A stretch of 64,000 bases of DNA from an uncultured Prevotella sp. (GTDB lineage Bacteria; Bacteroidota; Bacteroidia; Bacteroidales; Bacteroidaceae): positions 55,835-119,834 of the forward strand of contig OMZO01000015.1 in NCBI GenBank assembly GCA_900315525.1. The letters run 5' to 3'. Within the stretch, counting starts at the first letter, position 1, and every line of letters starts with the position of its first letter. Under the pieces are notes generated by a model, which did not search any database, was not told the origin of the DNA, and saw only the letters and a program-made list of their open reading frames with translations. This document shows, in pieces, positions 1 through 9,492 of the stretch. The position numbers and the translations under genes were made by a program.

Positions 1-2751
1 TCTCCTGATGCAGAGGTGAAGATCCGCGTCCGTGGTGGTGGTTCTATCACCCAGTCGAACGACCCGCTTTACATCGTTGACGGTTTCCCCGTAGAGAGCA
101 TCAGCGATATCCCCTCTAACGACATCGAGGACATCACCGTCCTGAAAGACGCCTCTTCTACCGCCATCTACGGTAGCCGCGGTGCCAATGGTGTAATCCT
201 CGTTACCACCAAGAGCGGTAAGGAAGGTAAGACCAAAGTTAGCTATAATGCTTACTACAGCTGGAAGAAGATTGCCAAGAAGATTGACGTTCTCTCTGCC
301 AAGGACTATGCTACCTGGCAATATGAGCTCGCTATGCTGAAGAACAACAATGATCCCTCGAAGATTTCTTCATATACAGATTTCTTCGGCAACTATCAGG
401 ATCTGGATCTGTATGATAACATCCCCACCAACGACTGGCAGGACCTCGTCTATGGTCGCACAGGTCATACCTTCAACCACAACATCAACATCAATGGCGG
501 TTCTGAGACCATCAAGTATGCATTCAGCTATGCACACATGAACGACAAGGCTATCCAGATCGGATCAAGCTACAAACGTGATAACTTCTCTCTGAAACTG
601 AACACCAAGCCTTCGAAGACCACGACTCTGGACTTCCAGGCCCGTTATTCTGACACCGACATCTACGGTGGTGGTGCACAGGATGCTACAGGTGTCTATG
701 ACTCAGACCGTCGTCTGCGCTATGCTGTCATCTACACCCCCATTCCCTTGAAGAACCTCGACCCCTCTGCAGGTTCCGACGGTGATGAGGAACTGGGCAA
801 CCTCTACAACCCAATCCAGGCTCAGAATGACAATGACCAGGAGAAGGAGCGTAAGAACCTGAATATCGCTGGTGCATTTGGCTGGGAGGTATATCCTGAC
901 CTGAAACTCCGCACTGAGTTCGGTTATGACGACTATAACAACTACGATAAGCGTTATTGGGGTCTGACCACCTATTATATTAAGAATGTACCCACCTCTG
1001 GTAATCAGAACAAGCCGGCTATTCGTCTGACAAGCACAAGCCGTCATCGTTTCCGTAACACCAATACCGTCAATTACGACTTCAAGAAACTGCTCAACAG
1101 CGAAGATCATAGTCTGAACATCATGGCTGGTCACGAGTATGTGATTACCAAACAGCATATCAACACTGACGAGTCACATGGTTTCCCCGTTGACTTCGAT
1201 GCTTCTACAGCCTGGAAGCTCTCTTCTCAGGGTGTGCCCTTCTCTATCGACGATGCCTATAGTGCTGACGACAAGCTGTTGTCATTCTTCGGCCGTCTGA
1301 ACTACAACTTCAAGGACCGCTATCTCTTGAGCGCTACATTCCGTGCCGATGCTTCTTCTAAATTCTCTAAGGAAAACCGCTGGGGTTACTTCCCCTCTGT
1401 AGCACTCGCATGGCGTATCTCTTCTGAGCCATTCATGCAGGGCACAGAGAAGTGGCTTGACGACTTGAAGCTCCGCGTCAGCTATGGTACTGCAGGTAAT
1501 AACAACATCCCTGTCGGACAGCTCGTACAGACCTATAGCGCCAGCTCTACAGCTTGGGTAAATGGTATCGGTTCTTACTGGGCACCTTCCAAGACAATGG
1601 CCAATCCTGATCTGAAATGGGAGACCACCATTACTCGTAACGCCGGTATTGACTTTACCCTCTTCGGTGGAAAGTTGAATGGTACCATTGAGGCCTACCT
1701 GAACACCACAAAGGATCTGCTGATCCAGTTCCCCACTGGTGGTACGGGTTATGACAACCAGTATCGCAACATGGGTGAGACAGAGAATAAGGGTATTGAA
1801 TTCAGCTTTACCTGGCATGCTGTCAACCAGAAGAACTGGGGTATCGACATCAGTGGTAACATTGGTCTGAACAAGAACAAGGTAAAGAGCCTTGGTGTGA
1901 TGAACGACTTCGGTTGGAACTCTAACTGGGCATCTACGGAAATCGGTAACGACTACTGGATCTCTGTTGGCAATCCTCTCGGACAGGTCATCGGCTTCCG
2001 CCTTGATGGAAACGGCCGTTATGAGGTCAGCGATTTCAGTGGATATAATGAGAAAGAGGGATGGATCCTGAAAGATGGTGTCGCTGACGCTTCTGCTATC
2101 GTAGGAACGATTCGTCCAGGTTCATTGAAGCTGAGAGACCTCGATGGTGACGGCGCAGTCACATACGAGAAGGATACAGAAGTGCTTGGTGACGTCAATC
2201 CAAGTGCATTTGGTGGATTCACACTCGCCGGCCATGCTTATGGTTTTGACCTGAGTGCAGCCTTCAACTTCAGCCTCGGCAACAAGGAGTATAACGCCAA
2301 CAAGATTGAGTTCACCTCAACCTCTAAGTATCAGTACCGCAGTATGTCAACAGAAATGGAGGCAGGCAGCCGTTGGACGAACCTCGATCCCAACACTGGT
2401 CTCATCAGCAACGATCCTACCCGTCTGGCCGAGCTCAATGCCAATACCACCATGTGGTCTCCATACATGGCCAGAATGGTGCTTACCGACTGGGCTCTCG
2501 AGAATGCTTCATTCCTGCGTCTGAACACCCTGTCACTGGGTTACACGATTCCTGCTTCTCTTACCAAGAAAGCTGGTCTCAGCAGCCTGCGTTTCTACGT
2601 GACTGCCTATAACGTATTCACCATCACGGGCTATAGCGGTACAGATCCTGAATCAGACTGCTACCGTCGTACAGCCTTGACACCTAATGTTGACCACTCC
2701 GGTTATCCGCGCAGCCGCCAGTTTGTCGTTGGTTTGAACTTGAATTTCTAA
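1..2751 (+). CDS. SusC/RagA-family TonB-linked outer membrane protein (5' end outside window)
   Basis: Outer membrane beta-barrel that imports oligosaccharides with TonB energy, paired with a SusD lipoprotein. The reading frame is open from base 1, so the signal peptide, carboxypeptidase-like domain and TonB box lie upstream of the window; the GTG at 16 is not a real start. The visible part begins inside the plug domain (DPLYIVDGFP, DIEDITVLKDASSTAIYGSRGANGV) and runs through about 900 residues of barrel to a terminal aromatic residue (GLNLNF), as expected for a complete C terminus. The SusD partner follows after 20 nt. Substrate cannot be read from the protein; the neighbouring FN3/beta-helix lipoprotein is a type often found in pectin-type loci. 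Confidence 0.95.
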   Translation, partial: SPDAEVKIRVRGGGSITQSNDPLYIVDGFPVESISDIPSNDIEDITVLKDASSTAIYGSRGANGVILVTTKSGKEGKTKVSYNAYYSWKKIAKKIDVLSAKDYATWQYELAMLKNNNDPSKISSYTDFFGNYQDLDLYDNIPTNDWQDLVYGRTGHTFNHNININGGSETIKYAFSYAHMNDKAIQIGSSYKRDNFSLKLNTKPSKTTTLDFQARYSDTDIYGGGAQDATGVYDSDRRLRYAVIYTPIPLKNLDPSAGSDGDEELGNLYNPIQAQNDNDQEKERKNLNIAGAFGWEVYPDLKLRTEFGYDDYNNYDKRYWGLTTYYIKNVPTSGNQNKPAIRLTSTSRHRFRNTNTVNYDFKKLLNSEDHSLNIMAGHEYVITKQHINTDESHGFPVDFDASTAWKLSSQGVPFSIDDAYSADDKLLSFFGRLNYNFKDRYLLSATFRADASSKFSKENRWGYFPSVALAWRISSEPFMQGTEKWLDDLKLRVSYGTAGNNNIPVGQLVQTYSASSTAWVNGIGSYWAPSKTMANPDLKWETTITRNAGIDFTLFGGKLNGTIEAYLNTTKDLLIQFPTGGTGYDNQYRNMGETENKGIEFSFTWHAVNQKNWGIDISGNIGLNKNKVKSLGVMNDFGWNSNWASTEIGNDYWISVGNPLGQVIGFRLDGNGRYEVSDFSGYNEKEGWILKDGVADASAIVGTIRPGSLKLRDLDGDGAVTYEKDTEVLGDVNPSAFGGFTLAGHAYGFDLSAAFNFSLGNKEYNANKIEFTSTSKYQYRSMSTEMEAGSRWTNLDPNTGLISNDPTRLAELNANTTMWSPYMARMVLTDWALENASFLRLNTLSLGYTIPASLTKKAGLSSLRFYVTAYNVFTITGYSGTDPESDCYRRTALTPNVDHSGYPRSRQFVVGLNLNF

Positions 2752-2771
2752 AATGAAGGAGGAATTAAACA

Positions 2772-4586
2772 ATGAAGAATCAGATTAAATTATCAATACT
2801 TTCAATGTCGCTCTTTGCACTTGCATCCTGCGACATGGATGCCCCCAGCATCTCTACGCTTGACGAGTCTTCTGTCTTTGCGACATACTCTCTGGCAGAA
2901 TCTGAGGTGATGTCCATCCACGTATCGTTTGGTGAGACCAACTCCTATCGTGGACGTTTCCTGCCCTACTATGGTATCAACACTGATATAGAATGGGGTA
3001 ACACACCAGAATATGCAGACCGTCTGACAGATAAGCAGAGCCTTTGGAACTACAACACACTGCCTGCTAACAGCCAGATGAACACCACCAACAACGCTTA
3101 TGCCAAATTCTATGAAGGTATCGAGCGTGCCAATCTGGCCATCAACGGCATCCGCAAATATGGTAACATTGAGAACAACGCCAACATGCGCCACCTCCTA
3201 GGCGAGGCTCTGACCCTGCGTGCCGTCATCTACAATGACCTTATCAAGGCCTGGGGTGACGTACCCGCACGTTTCGAGCCCAACAATGCCGACAACATGT
3301 ACCTGCCCCGCACCAACCGCGATGTCATCTACAAGCAGTTGCTGGCTGACCTCCTGGAGGCTGAAGGATACTGCTATTGGGCTAACGAGAACAGCATCAC
3401 CAAGACCACAGAACGTGTGAGCAAGGACTTCGTAAAAGGTCTTCGTGCACGTCTGGCACTCTATGCTGGTGGATATGGCCTCCGCGGCGACGGCTACCGT
3501 CGTTCAAAGGATGCAGATTTGGCACCAGAGAAGATGTATCAGATTGCCAAGCAGGAATGTGAGGAGGTTATCGCCCACGGTTCAACCAGACTGGGCTCTT
3601 TCAAGGAGAACTTCACAAAGCTCTGCGAGGATAATGTGACTGCAGGTGGTGAGAGCCTTTGGGAAATCCCATTCTCTGACGGTCGTGGTCGTGTACTCTA
3701 TACCTGGGGTGTGCGTCACCGTGCGAAAGACCAATATACCCAACAGGCCCAGGGTGGTGTGAACGGTCCCGTTCCGACCCTCTACTATGAGTATGATCAT
3801 GAAGATATCCGTCGTGATATCACATGCGTACCTTACGAGTGGAGCCAGCAGCTTGTCAATGGCAAATCACACGTTACACTGACAGCCATCAACCGCTGGA
3901 TGTTCGGTAAGCTCCGTTACGAGTGGATGAAACGTATGGTCACCTCAACCAACGATGACGGTATCAACTGGCAGTACATGCGTCTGGCAGACGTCTATCT
4001 GATGGCAGCAGAGGCTGAGAATGAACTTGGCAATACAAGCGCTGCCTGGAACTACATGAAACCAGTCCTTGACCGTGCACTTCCTTCAGCTAAGGTTGCT
4101 GTGTTACAGGCTGAATACACAGCTTCACAACAAGCTTTCCGTGAAGGTATCTATGAGCAGCGTGCTCTGGAATTCGCAGGCGAAGCACTCCGTAAGCAAG
4201 ACCTCGTCCGCTGGGGTATTATCGACCAGAAGATGGCCGAAGCCAAGACCAAACTCACGGAACTTGCTAACAGAACCGGTTACTATGCCGGTCTGCCTGA
4301 CAAGGTGTATATCAACAACGCTGAGGACAAGGATGCCATCGAGGTATATGGACTTTTCTGGGGTGAAGACGATCCTGATAAGATCAGCAAGATAACAGCT
4401 GCAGGATGGGAATCAAAGAATTGGTTTGTCTCCAATAGCGCCAACGCCCTGACAGAAGGCAACATCGACGGTCTCTATGTAAATACGCCGAGTACAAACT
4501 GCCTGTGGCCTATCTGGCAGTGCTTCATTGACGCCAGCAACAACCAGCTGAACAATGATGGCAATTATGGTCAATTGTCAGACTAA
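2772..4586 (+). CDS. SusD/RagB-family nutrient-binding outer membrane lipoprotein
   Basis: Surface glycan-binding lid for the SusC transporter just upstream, with a 20-nt gap and a clear AAGGAGG ribosome site before the ATG. The N terminus has a lipoprotein signal with the lipobox FALASC (lipidated Cys20). The 604-residue length is usual for the family. Typical SusD features are visible: an early helical repeat region (FYEGIERANLAINGI, LLGEALTLRAVIYNDLIKAWGDVP) and the C-terminal segment with YMRLADVYLMAAEAENELG and an EQRALEFAGE..RKQDLVRWG motif. The specific sugar is unknown. Confidence 0.95.
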   Translation: MKNQIKLSILSMSLFALASCDMDAPSISTLDESSVFATYSLAESEVMSIHVSFGETNSYRGRFLPYYGINTDIEWGNTPEYADRLTDKQSLWNYNTLPANSQMNTTNNAYAKFYEGIERANLAINGIRKYGNIENNANMRHLLGEALTLRAVIYNDLIKAWGDVPARFEPNNADNMYLPRTNRDVIYKQLLADLLEAEGYCYWANENSITKTTERVSKDFVKGLRARLALYAGGYGLRGDGYRRSKDADLAPEKMYQIAKQECEEVIAHGSTRLGSFKENFTKLCEDNVTAGGESLWEIPFSDGRGRVLYTWGVRHRAKDQYTQQAQGGVNGPVPTLYYEYDHEDIRRDITCVPYEWSQQLVNGKSHVTLTAINRWMFGKLRYEWMKRMVTSTNDDGINWQYMRLADVYLMAAEAENELGNTSAAWNYMKPVLDRALPSAKVAVLQAEYTASQQAFREGIYEQRALEFAGEALRKQDLVRWGIIDQKMAEAKTKLTELANRTGYYAGLPDKVYINNAEDKDAIEVYGLFWGEDDPDKISKITAAGWESKNWFVSNSANALTEGNIDGLYVNTPSTNCLWPIWQCFIDASNNQLNNDGNYGQLSD

Positions 4587-4608
4587 TAATAAAAAAACGA
4601 AGAACTAT

Positions 4609-6186
4609 ATGAAAAAGATATTTATCAAATCATTCATGTTCGGGCTTGCAATGGTAGCCCTGGCATCCTGTAGCGAGCCTGCCGACGAGCTTACAAGCGT
4701 CAGCTACAGCCGCAACTTCTCACCGACCAGCTTTGAGGCCAAGGTGCGCAATCGCACAAACGTCGAGTTGTCTTGGAACAAGTCTGAAGGTGTGACGAAC
4801 TACATCATCGAAGTATTTGAAAATGGCCCGACCTTCTCAGGTACCCCTATCAGAACCTATGACATTACTCCAGACCTGATACCTTTCACAGTAGAGTATC
4901 TCAATGGTGAGACCGAATACGCTTTCCGTGTAAAGGGTGTCACTGAAGGTAATTCAAGCCGCGACTCAAAGTGGAGCACTGCCACTGCAAAGACCGACGC
5001 AGAACAGATATTCAAGGAAGTGGACGAAGAGGATATCCAGCCTACATCAGTCATCCTCCGCTGGCCAGCTGGACAGGAGGCTGCCACCATCACGCTGAAA
5101 CCTGGTGATATTGTCTATAATGTGACAGCAGCAGATATTGCAGCAGGTGCAGCCACTATCACAGGACTGAAGCCTGAGACAACCTACACTGCCGTTCTTG
5201 CCCGTTCTAACGGTCGCACACGCGGTACTGTGAAGTTCACAACAGGTGTGGTGCTTGAACCAACTGATATCCTCGTGAAGACTGGTGCTAACCTTGCACA
5301 AGTTATCGCTGATGCTCCTGCAGGCTATCGTCTCGTCATTGAGCCAGGTATCTATCCATTGGCAGATGCAGAGAAGGCTTCTGGCGCAGCCGTCAAGATT
5401 ACTAAGAACATCACCTTCAAGGGACTTCGTATCAACGACCATCCTGTCATTCAGGGTCGTCTGCAAGTAGAGGCCAACCTTGCCCTCAGTCAGGTTACAC
5501 TCGACGGTACAGGCACTGATGGTGGTCAGGCTTTCGACTACACAGCCGATGGAGACTTCGACTATCTGAAGATTGAGAACTGTGAAATTACGAATTACAC
5601 CAAGGGATTCTTCTATATCAATAAGGCTGCCGTCATCAACGACATTACTATTGATGGATGTATCATCAGCAATATCGAGTGCTCTGGTGGTGATCTCTTC
5701 GACAGCCGTGCAGGTGGTTACAACGCCTTCAACCTGACGAACTCTACCATCTACAACTCTGCAAAGAGCCGTGATGTGGTTCGTATGGATGATGCATCGA
5801 AGAACGTCAGTGCAATGCCTGTCATCAAGGTTGACCACTGTACCTTCAGCCAGGTTGGTAGTGGCAATGCGAACTACCGTTTCTTCTATACCCGCTTCGC
5901 TGGTAACAAGATTACGTTCACGAACAACATCGTAACCGACTTCAACAACAAACGCGGTTTTGCAAACCAGAAGACCACTGATCAGGATCCGATGCTGGAT
6001 AATAACATCTACTTCAACACCAAGAACCTGATTTCTGCCGACGATACCGCAGACGCAACAATCAGTTGGTTCGATAGTAAGGGTACAGTGCTCGATCCTC
6101 AGTTCAAGGATGCCGCTAAGGGAGACTTCACCATTGGAAATGACAATGTGAAGGACAAGAAGGCTGGCGATCCTCGCTGGTACTAA
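4609..6186 (+). CDS. FN3 / DUF4957-type right-handed beta-helix surface lipoprotein
   Basis: A 525-residue lipoprotein closing the first SusCD operon. An in-frame ATG at 4555 overlaps the susD gene; the ATG at 4609 is preferred because it directly precedes the signal peptide (MKKIFIK...) and lipobox ALASC, with Cys21 lipidated. Residues about 30-210 resemble two fibronectin type III modules (NVELSWNKSEGVTNY, TSVILRWPAGQEAATI). The rest has alternating short strands and Asn/Asp turns of a pectate-lyase-like beta-helix (IENCEITNYTKGFFYI, LTNSTIYNSAKSRDVV, DHCTFSQVGSGN). Proteins with this DUF4957/DUF5123-like layout commonly accompany pectin-type loci and probably bind glycan at the surface. 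Catalysis is not established; no lyase active-site set was identified. Confidence 0.75.
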   Translation: MKKIFIKSFMFGLAMVALASCSEPADELTSVSYSRNFSPTSFEAKVRNRTNVELSWNKSEGVTNYIIEVFENGPTFSGTPIRTYDITPDLIPFTVEYLNGETEYAFRVKGVTEGNSSRDSKWSTATAKTDAEQIFKEVDEEDIQPTSVILRWPAGQEAATITLKPGDIVYNVTAADIAAGAATITGLKPETTYTAVLARSNGRTRGTVKFTTGVVLEPTDILVKTGANLAQVIADAPAGYRLVIEPGIYPLADAEKASGAAVKITKNITFKGLRINDHPVIQGRLQVEANLALSQVTLDGTGTDGGQAFDYTADGDFDYLKIENCEITNYTKGFFYINKAAVINDITIDGCIISNIECSGGDLFDSRAGGYNAFNLTNSTIYNSAKSRDVVRMDDASKNVSAMPVIKVDHCTFSQVGSGNANYRFFYTRFAGNKITFTNNIVTDFNNKRGFANQKTTDQDPMLDNNIYFNTKNLISADDTADATISWFDSKGTVLDPQFKDAAKGDFTIGNDNVKDKKAGDPRWY

Positions 6187-6209
6187 AATCCATTCCCTTT
6201 ATATTTATA

Positions 6210-6239
6210 AAAGAGGTGAGCCGCACGGCTCACCTCTTT
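6210..6239 (+). terminator. Intrinsic terminator after the first SusCD operon
   Basis: Near-perfect inverted repeat AAAGAGGTGAGC / GCTCACCTCTTT with a tiny loop, followed by TTATTTTCATTTC. It starts 24 nt after the stop codon of the DUF4957-type gene and separates the two SusCD pairs into different transcription units. Confidence 0.85.
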
Positions 6240-6253
6240 ATTTTCATTTCTTA

Positions 6254-6267
6254 CGTAAACGTTTTCA
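6254..6267. promoter_or_regulatory. LacI-family-like operator
   Basis: CGTAAACGTTTTCA contains the palindrome AAACGTTT and resembles the general LacI/GalR-family operator pattern (TGNAANCGNTNNCA). It sits about 44 nt upstream of the second susC -7 box. The regulator is not in the window; the assignment rests on motif shape alone. Confidence 0.35.
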
Positions 6268-6310
6268 AAAAAAAAAGAACTAAAAAAAGTATTTATTCAC
6301 AAATATTATG

Positions 6311-6318
6311 TACCTTTG
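6311..6318 (+). promoter_or_regulatory. Bacteroidota -7 box for the second susC
   Basis: TACCTTTG matches the TAnnTTTG consensus. The -33 region is AT-rich without a clear TTTG. The implied 5' untranslated leader is about 75 nt, common for susC genes. Confidence 0.6.
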
Positions 6319-6399
6319 TACCCAATAAAAACCTATAGAAAATAAACAAACGAAAAATATCTCTAATTAATTAATATTGTATAACTAAAACTAACGTGT

Positions 6400-9300
6400 A
6401 TGAATCATCAAATCAAAAGAGCCTTTATGGCTATGCTTTTGTCTGTGTTCTGCTTCGTGGCCTATGCCCAGAAGACAGTCACAGGTACTGTGGTGGACGC
6501 TGCAGGTGAGCCCATGATTGGTGTAAGTATTCTCGTTGACGGAACCACCAATGGTGGCGTGACCGACTTCGATGGTAACTTTACCATTCAGAATGTTCCT
6601 GAGAACGGTGTCCTGAAGATTTCTTACGTAGGCTTCAAGGATCAGAAGATTCCCGTAGCCGGTAAGAACAGTATTAAAGTAACCCTGGAAGAAGATGCCA
6701 TGGGTCTTGACGAAATCGTGGTTGTCGGTTACGGCACGATGAAGAAGAAGGACCTGACAGGTGCCGTATCATCAATCAAGGCTGATGACATTGCCCAAGT
6801 AGCAGCAGCCAATGCTATGCAGGCCATGCAGGCCAAGGTTCCAGGTCTTGACCTTACCCAGAGTAGCGGCCAGGCTGGTGCCGGTGTGAACATCACCCTC
6901 CGTGGTAATCGTTCTATCTCTGCCAGCAACTCACCACTGATTATCGTAGATGGTGTTGAGTACGGATCAACCCTCGACATCCCAGCCAACGACATCGAAT
7001 CGATGGACGTCCTGAAGGACGCTTCCTCTACCGCCATCTATGGTACTAAGGGTGCTAATGGTGTTATCATCATCACCACCAAGCGTGGTAAGGCTGGTAA
7101 GACAAGAATCAACTTCAATGGCTATCTGTCGTTCAACAGTGCAACCAGCGATGTCCGGAACAAAACCGGCATGGATGAGGTAAATCTGTATGTAGATCGT
7201 GCCAACTACGACGAGTATATCACCAACGGTACATGGGGTAATCATACCTATGCGGATGTCTTTGGTAATACCACCATTGCCGACGGAACACTGCAGACCG
7301 ACATTATCAAGAACGGAAGTTTCGCCGACTGGTACGACCTGATCCTCCAGAACTCTACTACGCAGAACTACGAAGTCAGCGTCAGCGGTGGTAACGAGAA
7401 GACCAACGTCTCATTGTCATTTGCCGCCATGTTCGACAAGGGTCTCCAGAAGAGCGACGCCATGGACCGCTACAACGGTCGCCTCAATGTTGACCATATT
7501 ATCAACAAGGTAGTAAAGGTCGGTGCCAGCATGGCATTCACCTATAAGGACCACGACTCCAGAACTGGTGTGTTCAATGCAGCCCGTAAGATGACGACTA
7601 TTACACACGCTTATCTGACCGACGGCAGTGTAAACATCAAGCCAAATCCCTGGTATGACTCTCACGTTAACCCTCTACAGGATGAAGGTGACAACTATAA
7701 GAAGAATGTACAGACCACCCGTTTCCTCGGCAGCGGCTATGTTCAGCTCACTCCGATTACAGGTCTTGTAGCCAAGTCTCTCTTCTCTTTCGATCGCAGC
7801 AATTCGCGTACTGGTGTCTATCAGGATTACATGTCGGTTGGCCGTTATCAGTCGCCCACAACAACCTATATCTCTAATGCACAGGCATTCACCAACAAAC
7901 TCGTTTGGCAGAATACGATCAACTACAATACGACACTCAACAAGATTCACGATCTTGGTGTACTCTTAGGTCATGAAATGCAGAAGACCGTTTCTGAAGG
8001 TCTCGGCTATGCCGGTACAGCTGGACAAGAGCATTATTACACAAACTCTTTCTACGATGTAACCAAGATCCAGGCTAACCAAGACCCAAGTTCAAGCTAC
8101 ACCAAGACGAGCCTGATGTCATTCTTCGGACGTGTGAACTACTCGCTCATGGACCGCTACCTCCTCCAGGCTACAGTCCGTTATGATGGTGCCTCTCAGC
8201 TTGCGGAAGGCAAGAAGTGGGCAGCTTTCCCTTCAGCATCTGCCGGATGGCGTATCACTGAAGAAAGTTTCATGGAGGGAACAAAATCTTGGTTAGACAA
8301 CCTGAAACTTCGTGTGGGTTGGGGTATCTCTGGTAACGCTGCCGTTAACGCCTACCAGACCGCTGCACTCGTCAGTCCCACAACACCGAACAGCGCTACC
8401 GACTTTATCCCAATGAACATGGCCAATCCTGACCTCTCTTGGGAAAAGACCTCTGCCATCAACATCGGTCTTGACTTCGGAATCCTGGGTGGTCGCGTCA
8501 ATGGTACCGTCGACTACTACATGACTAAGACAAAAGACCTTCTCTACTACAAGAGTTCTCCTGCCTCAGAAATCTTCACCTCCGTACTTTCTAACATTGG
8601 TGAGTCAGAGGGTAATGGTATTGAGGTGGCCATCAACGCCATCCCTGTACAGACCAAGGATTTCAACTGGGATCTGAACGTTTCCTATACCCATTCCACA
8701 GATAAGGTGAAAAAATTGGCCGACGGACTGGACAAGAACATCGTGTCATACAACAATGCCCTGATGGTTGGCGAGCCCGTTTCCATCTTCTATGACTACG
8801 AGAGTAACGAATGCTGGAAGCCAGGTGAGTATGATGCATACGTAGCCGATATGGCAGCAAAGGGTATCACCGTCGAAGCACCTATCGCTGGCTACGGAAC
8901 ACCTGGTACAATGAAAATCGTTGACCAGAATGGTGACGGCAAGATCGATGCCGACAACGACCGTCGCGTATATAACCGCTCACCTAAGCACATTATTGGT
9001 TTCAACAACACATTCACCTATAGGGACTTCTCACTGTCTATTCAGTGCATGGCTCGTCTCGGCGGCTACATCGCATACGATGCCAACAATGCCCTTGGCC
9101 TGAACGACAACTACGCCAACTGGGCCGACGTGGAATACTGGACCCTCAGCAATCAGGGTGCCCGCATCCCTGCTCCTACCTATGCTCATGCCAACCTGAA
9201 GGCCATCTACAGTGCCTATGCAACCTCTCTGCTCTACGAGAAGGCCGACTTCTTCAAGATTAAGGATATCACGCTGACCTACAACCTGCCTCAGAACCTA

Positions 9301-9459
9301 CTGAAGAAGGCTTATATCAGCAACGCAAAGGTTTACTGCTCTCTGAAGAACTTTATCACGTTCAACCGTCTGAACGACAATTACGATCCTGAGCGTGGTG
9401 GTGCCATTACCTTCCCGCTGCAGAAACAGGTTGTCATCGGTCTCAATCTCGGATTCTAA
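6400..9459 (+). CDS. SusC/RagA-family TonB-linked outer membrane protein
   Basis: Complete 1019-residue TonB-dependent glycan transporter. Residues 1-23 are a signal peptide ending at AYAQ. Residues about 25-105 form the carboxypeptidase-D-like regulatory domain (VTGTVVDAAGEPMIGVSI, GGVTDFDGNFTI). A TonB-box-like stretch MGLDEIVVVGYGT precedes the plug (LRGNRSISASNSPLIIVDG, IESMDVLKDASSTAIYG), and the barrel ends in GLNLGF. It has its own promoter after a terminator and heads a susC-susD unit, so it is a second, independent importer rather than a duplicate within one transcript. The substrate is unknown. Confidence 0.97.
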   Translation: MNHQIKRAFMAMLLSVFCFVAYAQKTVTGTVVDAAGEPMIGVSILVDGTTNGGVTDFDGNFTIQNVPENGVLKISYVGFKDQKIPVAGKNSIKVTLEEDAMGLDEIVVVGYGTMKKKDLTGAVSSIKADDIAQVAAANAMQAMQAKVPGLDLTQSSGQAGAGVNITLRGNRSISASNSPLIIVDGVEYGSTLDIPANDIESMDVLKDASSTAIYGTKGANGVIIITTKRGKAGKTRINFNGYLSFNSATSDVRNKTGMDEVNLYVDRANYDEYITNGTWGNHTYADVFGNTTIADGTLQTDIIKNGSFADWYDLILQNSTTQNYEVSVSGGNEKTNVSLSFAAMFDKGLQKSDAMDRYNGRLNVDHIINKVVKVGASMAFTYKDHDSRTGVFNAARKMTTITHAYLTDGSVNIKPNPWYDSHVNPLQDEGDNYKKNVQTTRFLGSGYVQLTPITGLVAKSLFSFDRSNSRTGVYQDYMSVGRYQSPTTTYISNAQAFTNKLVWQNTINYNTTLNKIHDLGVLLGHEMQKTVSEGLGYAGTAGQEHYYTNSFYDVTKIQANQDPSSSYTKTSLMSFFGRVNYSLMDRYLLQATVRYDGASQLAEGKKWAAFPSASAGWRITEESFMEGTKSWLDNLKLRVGWGISGNAAVNAYQTAALVSPTTPNSATDFIPMNMANPDLSWEKTSAINIGLDFGILGGRVNGTVDYYMTKTKDLLYYKSSPASEIFTSVLSNIGESEGNGIEVAINAIPVQTKDFNWDLNVSYTHSTDKVKKLADGLDKNIVSYNNALMVGEPVSIFYDYESNECWKPGEYDAYVADMAAKGITVEAPIAGYGTPGTMKIVDQNGDGKIDADNDRRVYNRSPKHIIGFNNTFTYRDFSLSIQCMARLGGYIAYDANNALGLNDNYANWADVEYWTLSNQGARIPAPTYAHANLKAIYSAYATSLLYEKADFFKIKDITLTYNLPQNLLKKAYISNAKVYCSLKNFITFNRLNDNYDPERGGAITFPLQKQVVIGLNLGF

Positions 9460-9492
9460 TCAACAAACGATCAATTTAATATTAGAATAAGT

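Noticed and set aside
5047-5838. 263-codon minus-strand frame inside the DUF4957-type gene
   Set aside because: Shadow frame; the plus-strand gene has signal peptide, lipobox and repeats.
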